From contig JAKTNV010000001.1 in assembly GCA_022747635.1 (NCBI GenBank), positions 32,740,540 through 32,804,539 on the forward strand: a DNA stretch of 64,000 nucleotides, given 5' to 3'. The stretch comes from Hetaerina americana (lineage: Eukaryota > Arthropoda > Insecta > Odonata > Calopterygidae). Under the pieces are notes generated by a model. That model saw only the letters and a list, made by a program, of their open reading frames with translations, did no database searches and was not told the DNA's origin. The stretch's first letter is position 1; each line of letters opens with the position of its first letter. Of this stretch, positions 25,331 through 37,445 are shown piece by piece. The position numbers were made by a program, and so were the translations under genes.

Positions 25331-28210
25331 TAAGTTCTGAGGATACGAAGGGAATAGTATAGCAAATATGTGCATTAAGAACTGAATTATGTTATACCTC
25401 TGGTGTCTCGTGATAACAACTACCAAAAATGAAAGCACATGAATTATGAATTGCAAAATGATTGGAGAATTCCTTGGGATTATTTATATGAAATAGTTGG
25501 TAATCTTCGAAATAAACAAACGTCTGTAGTAATTAAACGGTTTTGGTAAAGACCAGTAGTACTTTTAACGATAATATGCATAATTTTGAAATATTATATC
25601 AATTTAGATACATAGGGACCAACCTAGCAATATCGGAATAGTGAACAATCGGTATGTTTACAGACGAAAATAGCTCCAGAATTCAAATCGTTCACGTTCA
25701 TACGCGAGCTCTAAAAAAACGTGAGTTTCATAAAATTCTAATAAAAGAGTAATCTCATTTCGTTAATCCTGATGATAAAGTACATTTTAGCCGTCGCGAC
25801 GTCCTGAGGGCTTTATAATGATAGTGCATCCGGCATACGAAATCACTGCTTTGAACAATTATTTCTTTTCTTCTCCTTTAAGGGGACTTTGATTCAATTG
25901 AAAATGGTAATATTAAATAAAAACTATGGCAAGACTATAATTTCATGATTAGAATCCTAATAATGCCCTAAGTCCTGCTTGGCATGCCTGAGAGGAAATT
26001 TAGATATTTCTTTCAAGCTTTTGAAATGCTTTTCAAGGATACTTAGGGGGCATCAAATTAATACTTCATTGATTTATTTTTCCCGACAAAAGAAGTAAGA
26101 AGCTAAAAGTTATTTAAACTTTTGAAAGGCGTCAGTAGACTAGGTAACATCCTCAAAGTTATTTCAAGGCGAGGAGGAGGGGTGGGGATTTGGAAGGTGG
26201 GAAAGATGGCTTAAATACCTAGCATCAATTGTGAATTTTTTTAACATTCGATATATGCTTCTTCTAGTTGTTTCGCGGAAAATATGGCTTGACTTGAAAT
26301 GCAGGCTTTGGATTGATATATATTGAAATATAAAACTTAAACAGGTAAATAGGGACTCACTCTATTAATATGCATAGCCAGGCTTCGATTTATAGCGGGA
26401 TGAAAGTTCTTTCGGTGATCGCTAAATATTAAATGGGAGCAAACGGGCCTCGGTTATGCATACAGAAAGCGTCAGGCCAAAAATGAATTGTCCTTAGGCC
26501 ACCATGCAACCCTCGATATTGTTTACCCAGTGGCTTGTATGACCAGCATGTTCAATATGAACAAATTAATACTTATTATTTTCCCTTGGGGCACCTCATA
26601 AAACATCACTTATGCTCGCTATAAGTTTCAAGCTCATGAGATGAACATATTAATGGCAAGTGCGAGCAAGTTTAGGCGAAAGGTCTGGCGTTTTAAGAGT
26701 GACCGAGTTAGACCCTTCTTGGGGCGATGAGTATTCTTATTCAACGCTGTGAGCATACGATATGCCTGTGATAGTTTAGTTGTGAGTAAATCCTAGGCTT
26801 TGAGAGAGGAATCACAAGTTGAAACGCATTAGTGATTAAATGCTGGGGCTCGATAATGAAAAGGTTCTCTAATTCTAACAACAGAAATGTCTTAACGACC
26901 TAGAAAATGGTGACAGATAATGCAAGTGTCTATACAAATCGCCACATCGAGGACTCCGTTTGATTTAAAACATAAGATATTAGAGTAAGAATCTCAAACT
27001 GATAAATTTAAATATAGTATAAAATAGCACCTGGTCTATTAGCTGGGATAGGTAGAATGGAAAAAATCGTTTCGAGGGGTAGGTCGCTCAACTATTTGCC
27101 ACAACTCTCGACTACATTTTATTTTATTATCAATCACTAATGACATTTTCAAAGTATTAAAGAATAAGATTTTTTGTTCAAATATGAAGATACCTATTTC
27201 CTCTTGTTTGCAAGGTTTTAAATCTGACACACTACCCATAACGTGAATTCAGTCACCGATTAGCATACGGTAAGAGGGAAGAAGTAGGGTTAATGCACCT
27301 AAGCAAATTGTAGATACTCAGATTCACCACCGCAAATACACTATCCATGTAAGAGAACTCCATAGATCGATCACTACACATAAAAACTCGCGACCTTGAA
27401 ACGCACCATCATGACAAACGAAATCTCTGGTACGATTTCCCTTTTAATATGTTTTAAACGATTAACATTAATCGACTTACTGAAATATATATACCATACA
27501 CACGAATTTTCCAAAGTTAACAACCCTTGTATGCTCACAGATAATTTTCATTTGATAACAATTTTTTTTGGAAGATCCAGAAGTATAAATCTTCCTTCGG
27601 TATCGTAGAGAGGTAAAAAAGAAACGTCACGAAACAGGGAGCTCGGTGGAATAAGCCAAGTGCCATTCGCCGATCTGTTTCAAGTGCTGTATGAAATAAT
27701 TGCTCTTGACTTATCTCGCATAATCACGTATTCCAAAGCTCGAAGTTTGCGGCCATCAAAGGACGTAAGCCTTATAACTTCTTTCTGACAAAATGCTATA
27801 CTTCAACTTAATCTGATATTAACTATCTATTCTAGAATACCACCGCCACACGCCTTGGTGACGGCTTGCGGGATATTGTATACATGTAGATTAAGTGGCC
27901 TGCAGCCCTCTTAACCCACCAAAAACGCATGGACAGGACATACAGGCCTGTAATAGCGCGGAAGTTCCCAGGGATTGAAAACTATAGCTAATCTTTACTT
28001 CGCAGTGAAGATTATGTATTTGGCGAGCTCGGAAAGGATGAGTAACTTTATCACTGAGAATATAACGGATAACACCCAATTTGCAGCAAAATTGAGACTG
28101 TGGCCTTACCCTCTCCCTTTATCGTTGATTTGACGTTGGTTTATCGCCAACACGCGAGTGCCGGCTTTTCAGACAAGGTGCTAATTATTGAGCCTGCCTA
28201 TCCACAGTAT

Positions 28211-28229
28211 TGTGTGTGTGTGTGTGTGT
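28211..28229. repeat. TG microsatellite
   Basis: About nine perfect TG units lie in gene-free DNA. Confidence 0.95.
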
Positions 28230-29033
28230 TCTGAATTGTTTGAATTGGCTATCCGAAATGTTCCCGATAACCAGCACCTGCTCGCCATAATAGAGTGCGC
28301 TTCGTCTGAAGGGTGTGCTCATGGGGTGTGAAGTATCCGTCAAAGAAATTTCAGTTATTATCGTGCGAATAATGCTCGATTAGTTTCGCTAGATTAGTTT
28401 CTGTGTGCACGCACGAAAGCATTGATGTCTTCTGTTTGGACCTAACCGGTGCGCGCTGGATGAATGGCATCATCGCTGATGATTCGCAGTATCACGCGTA
28501 TGGCATATTAAATTCCCCTGGCGACGCTAATTTCCTTACAAGGATTCTCCCGAAGTTTCCTTGAGGATAATTTTTTTAAAATAATAAAAATGAATTCTCA
28601 TTTTCGAGTCAAGATTGGGACTGAAATTTAACTTCAGTTTATGTGCTTATCCATGCTTATCGTCAGAATTGCATGCTGAATACGTTACATATGCTTCAAA
28701 AAACTAAAGCAATGGAAAAATCTGGAAATGGAAGTTAAAAATCGTTATAAAAGAGGCATGTGTCAGAAAAGCGCAAGGAATGTAGATTGATTTCCTCGAT
28801 GAAAGAATCAACTGAAGGAAAATACCTACGCAGGAAAATACCCTCGTAGGAAAGGGAAATGATGTTAGCATTCATTTCTTGAAGGAAGTTTCATTGAGCA
28901 GTTTCTGTTCTCCAAAATAATTGCAATTGGGCTAACAACGATGAATCCTTCAGCCACTAAGATTAATTCTCATCCCCTCGCACTCCCTTGCCAATCACTA
29001 TTTAAAACCCAAATTCTTATTTAGTGGCATTTT

Positions 29034-29077
29034 GAGAAGATTTTTCATTCAAATAGGTGAGAAGATTTTTCATTCAA
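29034..29077. repeat. Short direct repeat, 25-bp period
   Basis: GAGAAGATTTTTCATTCAA occurs at 29034 and again at 29059. It is a simple local duplication with no gene involved. Confidence 0.85.
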
Positions 29078-29504
29078 GGGAAATATTTTACGGATGAGCT
29101 GATATTTGTCCACTCCTATGCTGTGACTACATTTTTTTCGGTGCTTACTGCCTGCAACGGACACTTGTCCTTCCGCCAGGACACGCTTCTTAAATCCAGT
29201 ATTGATGCAATTCAGTACCAATATACCTGTAATTGTAAAGCCTAGCATGGGGAGTTCTCATTGCCCAAATCTAATCGCCTGCAATGTTTTTAAATTATGT
29301 TGAACGAAAAGACGCACGGACTCCGTATATCACTGTTTTTAAAGTTGATAATTGATTCAAAATATATTATTTTTTCATTTTCCTATCCACAAGAATTGAG
29401 TTTATCATCTTGCATGCTCGTGTATTAGAAATGTCAATATATATTTTAATTGGTTACCCAATGAGTAAGGAGTCTGCCAGCCTAATTCTACTGCTATATC
29501 AAAT

Positions 29505-29575
29505 TTATAGATAATCAGATAGATAACGATAGATATTTGATAGATATCGATGGATAAATTAGATAAACCCAATTT
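29505..29575. repeat. Degenerate GATA microsatellite
   Basis: Repeated GATA/TAGA units with point changes (ATAGATAATCAGATAGATAA and following) fill this stretch. Confidence 0.8.
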
Positions 29576-30556
29576 ATAGGTGTTAAATACGTAATATGTT
29601 CATTTTATCTGACGATTGTGTCAAAGCAGGGCTGGAGATGCCTCGGGTCAAGTACCTGTGCGACTTCTCGACTTTCGGTCCAACTGCGAGCGTTGATACA
29701 GGATGTCTCTAGTGCTATGTTATGTGTGTCTCTGGAAATATCACCCCAGAAATCTATGTGAGGCAGGAGAACGTAAACCATCTGCTTAAATTTGCGTTAG
29801 AACACATTTATATAATTACTTTAGAAATATTTCCTTTCAAGTTCCTGTTAGGCGAGAAGTAATTTTACTCAGGCCGATGGAAATTTGTGTACTTGTAATG
29901 CGCTGGTGTGCGTACGCTGTTAATGGATTTCCATAGAATGATCAGTCAATCGCTTAAAAAAACAACCCCGGGATGGATTTTCATTTCTGAGTGTGGCCAA
30001 AGTTAAAATAAACATATTACGAAATCGCCTTCAGGGAAATACTAAAAAGGTTTGTGTATAGAAGGATAAAAGGCACACTCTTCAACGCCAATCATTTTCA
30101 GACTGAAAGAGGCGGTGATCTTGGTAGAGGTAGATGAGGAAACTTGTGTGATTGTCATAGCTTGTAGAAGTGCAGTGATTGTAATTGAAGGCCAACATTG
30201 TGACGTCGCCCGCAGATCAGGTTTTGTCGAAGGAAGTCTTATATAACCTCCAAGATGTCTGAGAGAAGTTCATGTTTCGACTGCTAACAATAAGAACAAA
30301 TCTAGCAAAGGGAGTACGACAGTAAAATTCTTTCGGACTTGAGGCATTTTTCCAGATTTTCAAGGATAAAAATAGTTTTTCAACGTTTGTTGCTAGCGGA
30401 TTTCCTCGATGCAATCCCTCTGCCACTCATTTTACATCAGCACATATTTCAGATTTTTTTCTCTTAGCATAAACATTTATAGTAGATAATGAATTAATAA
30501 AAACGGTTTTTAAGATTTTACGACTAAACTAAATGGAAATCCCGCTTACCCGATGC

Positions 30557-31862
30557 ACACGGTGCGTTCCGAAAGAAATGCAATTGCTTAAAAAATTAAT
30601 TTATTGAACAGATTTGCAGAAACACTTGAAATTCTTCAAAGTACTGTCCTTGGGCATCTACACATTTTTTCCAGCGACTCTGCCATGATCGGTACGCGCC
30701 CTGGAAGGCGTCTTCGGGGGCCTCTCGCATGGCCTTAGTCACGGCTGATTGGATCTCTTCTATGGACGAAAATCGAGTTCCTTTCAGGGTTGCCTTAATC
30801 CGAGGGAGTAAAAAGAAGTCTGCTGGGGCGACGTCAGGACTATAGGGGGTGGGGCAGCGTTGGCCCCTGATGTTTGGCCAGGAACTCGCGGACTCGCAGC
30901 GCTTTGTGGCTAGGCGCATTGTCATGATGGAGTTGCCAGGGAACAGAGATGTTATTTCTCGTCCCGATGAACCTTTATCTGAGTCTTTCCAGCATATCCA
31001 CGTAGTAGGCAGCGCTAACTGTCGTTCTTTGAGGAACAAACTCCTTATGGACCACTCCTTTACTGTCGAAAAAGGCAGTGAGCATTGTTTTCACTTTTGA
31101 TTAGCTCATTCTCGCCTTATTGGGCTTGTGAACTGGTCGGTGTGCCCCTCAGAGCTTCGGCGTTTTGTTTCTGGGTCGTACTAAAAAACCCAGGTTTCAT
31201 CACTAGTGATGACGTTGTCCAAGTAATCAGGTTCATTTTCGTTATACTTTGCAAAAGTTTACTTGAAATTTCTGCTCCGTTAGTCTTTTGGTTGTCTGAC
31301 TACACCTTGGGCACGAGCTTGAAGCACACTTTCCTCATTTTCAGTAACAATGCGAAACACAATAGTAGACGACAAGTTCAGATCATTGGCAACCATCTTG
31401 ATATTCAGTAGCCGGTCAGAGTTCAACAATTGTCGAACACGAGCCACATTGTAGTCGGTTTTGCTGGTTGACGACCGCCAAGAGCGTTGTTCGTCGTGAA
31501 CCTCTTCCCGGCCCTCCTTAAAGGCCTCTAACCACCTCGAAACTTGTGAGTAGGACAGAGCAGAGTCCCCGTAAGCCTCACAAATCATTTTGTTAATCCC
31601 CTCAAGAGATTTTTTCAGTTTAGCACAAACCTTCATCGCGTAATGTTGCTCGATCGTCGATTACATTTTTTTCGTGTCACAGTCGGCGCGCAGAGGTTTA
31701 CAATAACTGATGTCCTGCCGTTTCCACAGCTTGGAGAGCACTAAGACCGATTTCGAGGCAAAAATTAGTGTCCCCCCACCTACTCCAAGTGATTCGATAC
31801 CATTCCGACTAATAGGAGCGGCGCGGGAAATTTAATTGCATTACTTTCAGAAAGCGCCGTGT
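30557..31862 (-). mobile_element. Mariner transposon, near full length, frameshifted transposase
   Basis: A 1306-bp element with imperfect inverted terminal repeats of about 29 bp: left starts ACACGGTGCGTTCCGAAAG, right (reverse complement) starts ACACGGCGCTTTCTGAAAG. A TA follows at the right end; the left target base pair is changed. The minus strand encodes a transposase in pieces. The N-terminal helix-turn-helix part lies at 31280-31636 and contains EAYGDSALSYSQVSRWLEAF. The C-terminal part lies at 30596-31039 and contains SPDVAPADFFLLPRIKATL. The three catalytic Asp positions can be read: ITSDETW near 31210, HDNAP near 30917, and PADFF near 30810, with D34D spacing if one frameshift is allowed. 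Frameshifts and a stop lie around 30855 and 31050-31280, so it cannot encode an intact transposase. It is richer in CpG than the intronic mariners. Confidence 0.95.
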
Positions 31863-33295
31863 ATGTTAACCATGCCATGATTTTTGCATTTTTCAAAGCC
31901 GTATTTCAGAAAATCCAAAATATTAACAATTATTGATGTGAGCTAATTCCAGATTTGAAGAGGATACCACCTGAAATATCAGTTCCTGCCAGGAACTGAT
32001 ATTCCCTTAAGAATTGACTGTTTCAAAAACAAAATATCATAAGTTTTTTAACTGCTTTTCATTGATCGTGAAATATTCTATATCTACTTAATTAAGATAA
32101 TAGAGGAGATATCGGTAGGCACATAAAATTCGTAAAATATTCATTCATATTATGAAGTACATATCTGATCCATAAAATACTTAACGGTCACTAGCTGGTT
32201 TTAATACATGTATAGCGGTAGGCAGGCAGTTTCATTGCACCTTACTCGGTTATCTTGATTAACTGCAGGAATTCTCCTCTTAAGTACACAGATGTAACGC
32301 ATAATTATCTACCTTCTTGCAGAAATAACACACTCAAAACCGCTTGTTAAAAAAATCGCAAGATTAATTTATAATAAGTTCAAACGCATAAAATATACTA
32401 GACATGCTTCCTTATACGAAATTGTCCACTACCAATTTCTTTTCCTGTTAATCGACATAAATTCTTCAGAATTCCAGGTTTTTACTGTTACAATTCGGGT
32501 TTTTCCCAGAATAATTTCCGGGTTCATTCCATTTATGTTTTTCAAGATTTTAAGGATCGCTGTCCTTCCTGTCTGTAGTCAGGTATTTCGGTGATGAGGT
32601 AGCGTTGCTATTTTACTCGCGACGCTATGGATTGAAACATTTACCTCGGCCGAGGCTTTACTAAAGATCGTATTGGATTGACTCTTTCGCTAGACGCACT
32701 AATTATTTTTAGGCTATTACTCACCAGAATGCGTTTAATATTTTAAAATTCTCTGTTTCAACGTAAGCAACGGGCTCAATTGGTGCACATTCATATTAAT
32801 CGTAAATATTAAGGTTTTCACGCAGCTATTTTCCCATGGGGATTGTAAGGACGCGCTCACTGTCTATTCACGGTATATAATGCGTTTAATGTTATCATGA
32901 TAAGTTAAAGGTTAATTTTACGAGTGAATATAAACTCATTTATTTAAATCGGTGTTAAATTCTTCTTGTAATAAATTTGTTTTAAAAGAAAAATGTGAAA
33001 ATTAGTAGGCTACAAGTTAATTCGACAGACGAAAGGAGATCATCATGAGAATAATTTTTAGGTCGTTACCAAGTTGAGGCAAATGGAGAGAAAACTTCAA
33101 AAAAGCCCAACTATCTTCCTTCGTTAGAGAAATTTAACTGTTGTCAGTTTCTATGATGACAAATGATGATAAAAGCTAATTTTGATTGAACTTATATTGA
33201 TTTAGTCGAATTGACTTGAGCTCACTTTTACTGTTAACTTTTTCACGTCTGCTCTTAGCTAACCAGAAGGTCGCAGTTTCGAATGCCGCCTAGAT
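31863..33295. other. Gene-free AT-rich interval
   Basis: Apart from the palindrome at 31975-32003 nothing was recognised. A B-box-like GTTTCGAATGC just before the MITE (near 33277) may be SINE debris. Confidence 0.55.
31975..32003. repeat. Perfect 14-bp-arm palindrome
   Basis: The arms AATATCAGTTCCTG and CAGGAACTGATATT are perfect reverse complements separated by a single C at 31989. It lies 112 bp downstream of the mariner at 30557-31862. No gene is nearby and the function is unknown. Confidence 0.85.
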
Positions 33296-33465
33296 CAGGG
33301 ATGGCGAACCTTTTGGCGATTGAGTGCCACTGTCTATGGAAGTAATAAGAGTATACTCTTGACTCGTGTACCAACCCATCGAGTGATCACCGTGGAGTTG
33401 TCCGTAGCATCCTCCCAGCTCTGCGTTCCACTTTGGGCACGCGTGCCATAGATTCGACACTCCTG
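33296..33465. mobile_element. hAT-like MITE, 170 bp
   Basis: The ends form imperfect inverted repeats: CAGGGATGGCGAACCTTTTG on the left, and on the reverse strand of the right end CAGGAGTGTCGAATCTATGG. A CAGG terminus with an A/C/T-rich GAACCTTT block is common in hAT elements. The inside has no coding capacity. The flanking eight bases (GCCTAGAT and GTCTTAGG) match at only some positions, so the target duplication is weak. Confidence 0.7.
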
Positions 33466-33774
33466 GTCTTAGGGCTTGAATGCTATATTTTTTGCGACAC
33501 AGCCAATTTTACCAAAGTTAGCGGTATTCACATTATGCTAGTCATTGGAGCTCATAAATAATGAACAAAAAGTAAAAATCGATACGAGTACAAAGTGTTG
33601 GCTCGAAACTAATTTTTCAAATGTTTTCCAGCTAATTAAGACTATATTCAAAGAATAACTGTTTTTTTGACAAATAATTGTGGTTGTGTCCTTCAATATT
33701 TATGCTTGTGTATTGTTTGAAGAAATGTTGAATATTGAACAACTTTAAAAAAAAATAAGTCACTGAAATGATAT

Positions 33775-34540
33775 TAGCCAGTATGGAGAAGGGTATGAAA
33801 AAGTACACCGTCAAGGCAAGCAAGGTTTAAATTTAGATAATGGTCTGCAGGCGAAGGAGGGACTAAATCTTCGAGTGAAACAAGAGAAAGACATGCTGGA
33901 ACAATCGAAAGGGTTTTGGTATTTAGGCAGCAGAACCACCAGTGGTGGATGCAGCGGTAATGACGAAAAGATGATAGAAGCAAGAACGCTGTAGAAAGCA
34001 GAATGGAAATATAGAAGGCTTTCTATCCAAGGAATCGACTGCTCATGGCATATAGTCATAAAGAAGCAATATACATAAGGAAGCAATGTGTTAAGACTGA
34101 AATATAAAGTATATTTTCTACCGATGTGCGGCATCAAACTTAATTTTTGATTTTGCATACCTGGTGTGGAATCACCCCATGCCACGCACCCTAGTGGTTA
34201 CTCGCAGGGTACCATGTAGAAGTAGAAGAGACTTGAACAATGTCAACAGCGGAGAAAAGAAGGTTGGGGGCGATGGAAATGTGGTTCTCCAGAAAAAAAT
34301 ACTGAAGCCAAAGACATGGAGAAGGAAATTAATTTGGTATGACCTGATCCTCAAAATCTTAACGACGGCCATAACTGAAGGAATCATGTAAGGCAGGAAT
34401 AACATAAGAAGGCCTAGGATGTGCTATGAGAAGCAGATAACGGAAATTTTCGGGGCAATGAGCTATAAGGGAACGAAGAGGTTGGCAGGAAACAGGAGAG
34501 TTTGGACAGCTGTAACAAACCAATCCTCATATTGATAGCC
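33775..34540 (+). mobile_element. Non-LTR retrotransposon, 3' half of reverse transcriptase and tail
   Basis: Plus-strand frames interrupted by shifts read LEQSKGFWYLGSRTTSGGCS (near 33895-33955), the YLGS block of reverse-transcriptase C-termini. The terminal region IRRPRMCYEKQITEIFGAMS and TKRLAGNRRVWTAVTNQSS follows (34400-34535). A TATG/TG microsatellite follows at 34664-34705, as often at the 3' ends of such elements. Frames on the opposite strand here are shadows. The element is non-functional. Confidence 0.8.
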
Positions 34541-34663
34541 CGTGATGGCATCATCATGAAAGGATTTCATCGTGATCATGAAACAGTATTTCAATTTCTT
34601 GAACTCGCGTGGAAAAAACTTTTTATAAGCATTAATTATAAAGATTATATAATATTTTATACT

Positions 34664-34705
34664 CGCATGTATATATATATGTATATGTATGTATGTGTGT
34701 GCACA
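34664..34705. repeat. TA/TATG/TG microsatellite
   Basis: Alternating TA, TATG and TG units follow about 125 bp after the end of the non-LTR tail at 33775-34540 and may be its 3' microsatellite tail. Confidence 0.8.
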
Positions 34706-34717
34706 TGAAAAAAACCT

Positions 34718-36260
34718 GTGTTAAAAATCAGAGATAAGTTAGGAAAAATATTTTTTGGACCAGAAAAGATTCAAGAGAGATGGAAGGAATATATGGAAGA
34801 ACTGTATGGTAAAGAACTAAGGCCAGCAAGGTCCGAATGGGAAGAGAATATGACGTGGATGAGAATGGCTTGGGTCCAGGCTTACTCGATGGTGAGAAAG
34901 AAAAGTCATTCAGGGAATTGACATCAAATAAGGATTAGACAACATTCCTGCGAAACAAAGGATTAGGGAAATGTGGGAGGAAGAGCTTTTGTGGGCTAAT
35001 TCGCAGCATTTATGAGAGACATACAGGTATGTAGCTTTGACGTTTGTGCGGCACGGCCGTCGAAAGTATAGAGTGAACCATATTCCAATGAAACAAGTTG
35101 ATAAATCACACTACGACCCGAAGATGGTCTCATAGTAAACTGTCCACGCGAAAACAGATTCAAATAAAAATACTGAGGACGGAAGGGTAAAGGAGTAGGA
35201 GGGGTACAAAATGATGGGGGATGGTTGAAAATCCTCCAGTTCTCAACTTGAGTCGCCAAGTGTGACGCTTGGGTCATCGGCTTCTTCCAAGCGAGAATTC
35301 GCGAAGGAACTGCAGGCAGGAAACCAGTCGGGCGAATACGCAGAGAAGTCGACTATGAGTCACCGAATATCCGACGCGCCCGCGGCGCGTCTCGGTCCTC
35401 TCATAAAAGGGCGCAAATTTGGTTCATTGCGGCCTCTGCTGCAGCTGCCCCTCGGTATTGTTCCCGTAGCGACAAATGGCGAGGCTTTAGTCATCGAGTG
35501 CGCATCCTTGACCCGCCGGTGACCCTTTCGGAAGTCACCCAAATAGGCGTCTTCAATTTGCTCGTGGGGCGGAAGAGGGGAGAGCGTTATGAGGAGAGGG
35601 GTTAGATGAGACAAGATCGAGCAAGAGCGCCGGCGGGGAATCAGCGGCAGAAGGAGAATTGAGTCACGGATGAGAAAGGGAGTAAAAGCCAAGTGGAGGA
35701 ATATCCAAGCAGTAGATACGCAAAATATCACCTTCAGCTTTCGCGTTGAACCAGAGACATGAGGTCGAGCGCACTCAAATGTACACGAAGCTTACGCGAC
35801 TACCAAGCGTGGCAAAGCGGAGTAATTGTCTTATCTGTTCATTTGTCCTTCGAATTTACTTTTTCCAAGTGCTCACGTACACTTGGAAAAAAATGAAAGG
35901 ACAACAGAAGAAGGAAAACAAGGCTGATTCAATTCTCATAATAATTATCTAGAGAAAGGCGGAACGAAGGCAGAAAAATTATTGAACGAAAAGCAGTATG
36001 GAATTACAAGGAAACAAGTGGCACGAAATACCTCAGCCATTCCAGCCCTGAGAGTTCTCATGGAGAAGATAATACAAAATGATAATTTAACATTGACACC
36101 TTTTTCTTTCTGGAGAAATAGTCTGACAGTGCACACTGGAACATAAAACCAACTATAATAAAGAAAACAGCGATTCTTATAATGATAGACGGACGATTTT
36201 TAGACTGCATGAGAGAACGTGGCATTGATCAAAAGATGCGGCTACATTATTTAATTTTCT
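34718..36260 (+). mobile_element. Non-LTR retrotransposon, middle part, interrupted by unrelated CpG-rich DNA
   Basis: The segment at 34718-35020 encodes EKIQERWKEYMEELYGKE, the linker between endonuclease and reverse transcriptase. It then has a shifted segment like FRELTSNK..DNIPAK (typical V-DNIPAE block) and ends near a MWEEELLW / IYERHT sequence. The reverse-transcriptase N-terminus resumes at about 35915: LLNEKQYGITRKQVARNTS and IPALRVLMEKIIQNDN (35970-36090), then DCMRERGIDQKMR near 36205. Between them (about 35030-35910) lies about 0.9 kb of CpG-rich sequence with no retrotransposon similarity. All frames are broken. Confidence 0.72.
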
Positions 36261-36804
36261 TTTTGGTAATGCTTCTGTCAGCATAGGTCACTTGGAGATT
36301 ATTTAGAACTGGGATACTTCATCTAGTACCAGTATAGCTATGATTCTTTCTCCCAAATGATTTACATTAGCTGTTGCAACATTGTTTACTAATTTTTTCC
36401 TCTCCCCCCTACCTTTATCAGGGAATAATTAAATAGACCATAATAACAGTAATGGAAAATTTTAATAGTCTTCATCTCTGTTATAATGGAACAGTTCCAT
36501 CGCATCACACCTGAATCTGTAATATATAACATTTTATTCCCTTCCTTCATTCTCACTCTTCCTTCTCAGTAATGTGGTTGTGCATCAAATGAATATTTAA
36601 AGCTATTAAGGTTACATTTATAGAGTTTCTTTTAAAAATATGAAGGGTTTTATTTTCTGATGAAAAAATATTTTGCATTAATCATTTAGTGATTAAGTAA
36701 TGAATTAATTTTGAAAAATGTAGGACTCAGGGGAGACTGTGCTTGCATTTCATGTTAACTAATATTTTGTGTACTCTGATTTCATGTGAACTGGGCACCA
36801 CTGG

Positions 36805-37445
36805 AATGAAGACATGCTACATAAACAACAATAGCGTTCCACAAGGCTCAACCCTTGGGCCACTCCTTTTTGATATAGATCAATGACCTACCTAACTGCT
36901 TACAGAATTATGAAGGAATAATACCAGTATTGAATGCTGATGACACTAATGTAATAAATACAACACCAACATATCTCAGCCTTGTGGAAAAATCAAAGTC
37001 TGTCACACTTGAAATAAACAAGTGGTGTACAGACAACCTTCTAGACTTAAATGCAAGGAGAAGTAAAATATTATACTTTAAACACAATAAGAACGTGTCA
37101 GATGACCTGCTGGTAAAAATTAATGACCAATCAATTGAGCATGTGACGGAATGTAAATTTCTTGATATTTCTCTATTGGCAAATATTTCTTGGGATACAC
37201 CTGTAAAAGCCCTTCAACATAAGCTCAGTTCAACTCGCTACTTATTAAGACGCCTGTATGAAACTACAAGTAAAACTGTACTACTCAAATTTTACTATGG
37301 GGAAATTTACACACCCCAAATATATATACATATGAAAGTGATATTTTCACTATTTTGTGTAAGTTTATTATGACATTGCTTGTAAATTGTCCATGGTCTT
37401 TTTGAATATTTTTTTGAGATAATGGCCCAATAAATTCAGTTGCTA
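36805..37445 (+). mobile_element. Non-LTR retrotransposon fragment with VPQG and ADD boxes (CR1/jockey-like)
   Basis: The sequence at 36827-36886 encodes NNSVPQGSTLGPLLF. A +1 shift then gives INDLPNC and, at 36936, NADDTNVINT, equivalent to the catalytic F/YADD box with the aromatic residue lost. The continuous frame 36930-37373 carries KWCTDNLLDLNARRSKILYF and VTECKFLDI, matching the N-K-T-K-x-x-x-F and F-L-G-I segments. An AATAAA at 37429-37434 closes the likely 3' end. This is a different family from the neighbouring fragments, and the box order is that of reverse transcriptases of the CR1/jockey group by recall. Confidence 0.85.

Larger units (their letters stand above)
25331..30556. other. 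Gene-free AT-rich interval
   Basis: Only short repeats are present (listed separately). CpG remains at ordinary frequency. No exon chain was recognised. Confidence 0.6.

Noticed and set aside
30849..31100. Plus-strand frames across the mariner
   Set aside because: They are antisense shadows of the minus-strand transposase.
33811..34185. 124-codon minus frame
   Set aside because: It is a shadow of the plus-strand retrotransposon reverse-transcriptase tail.
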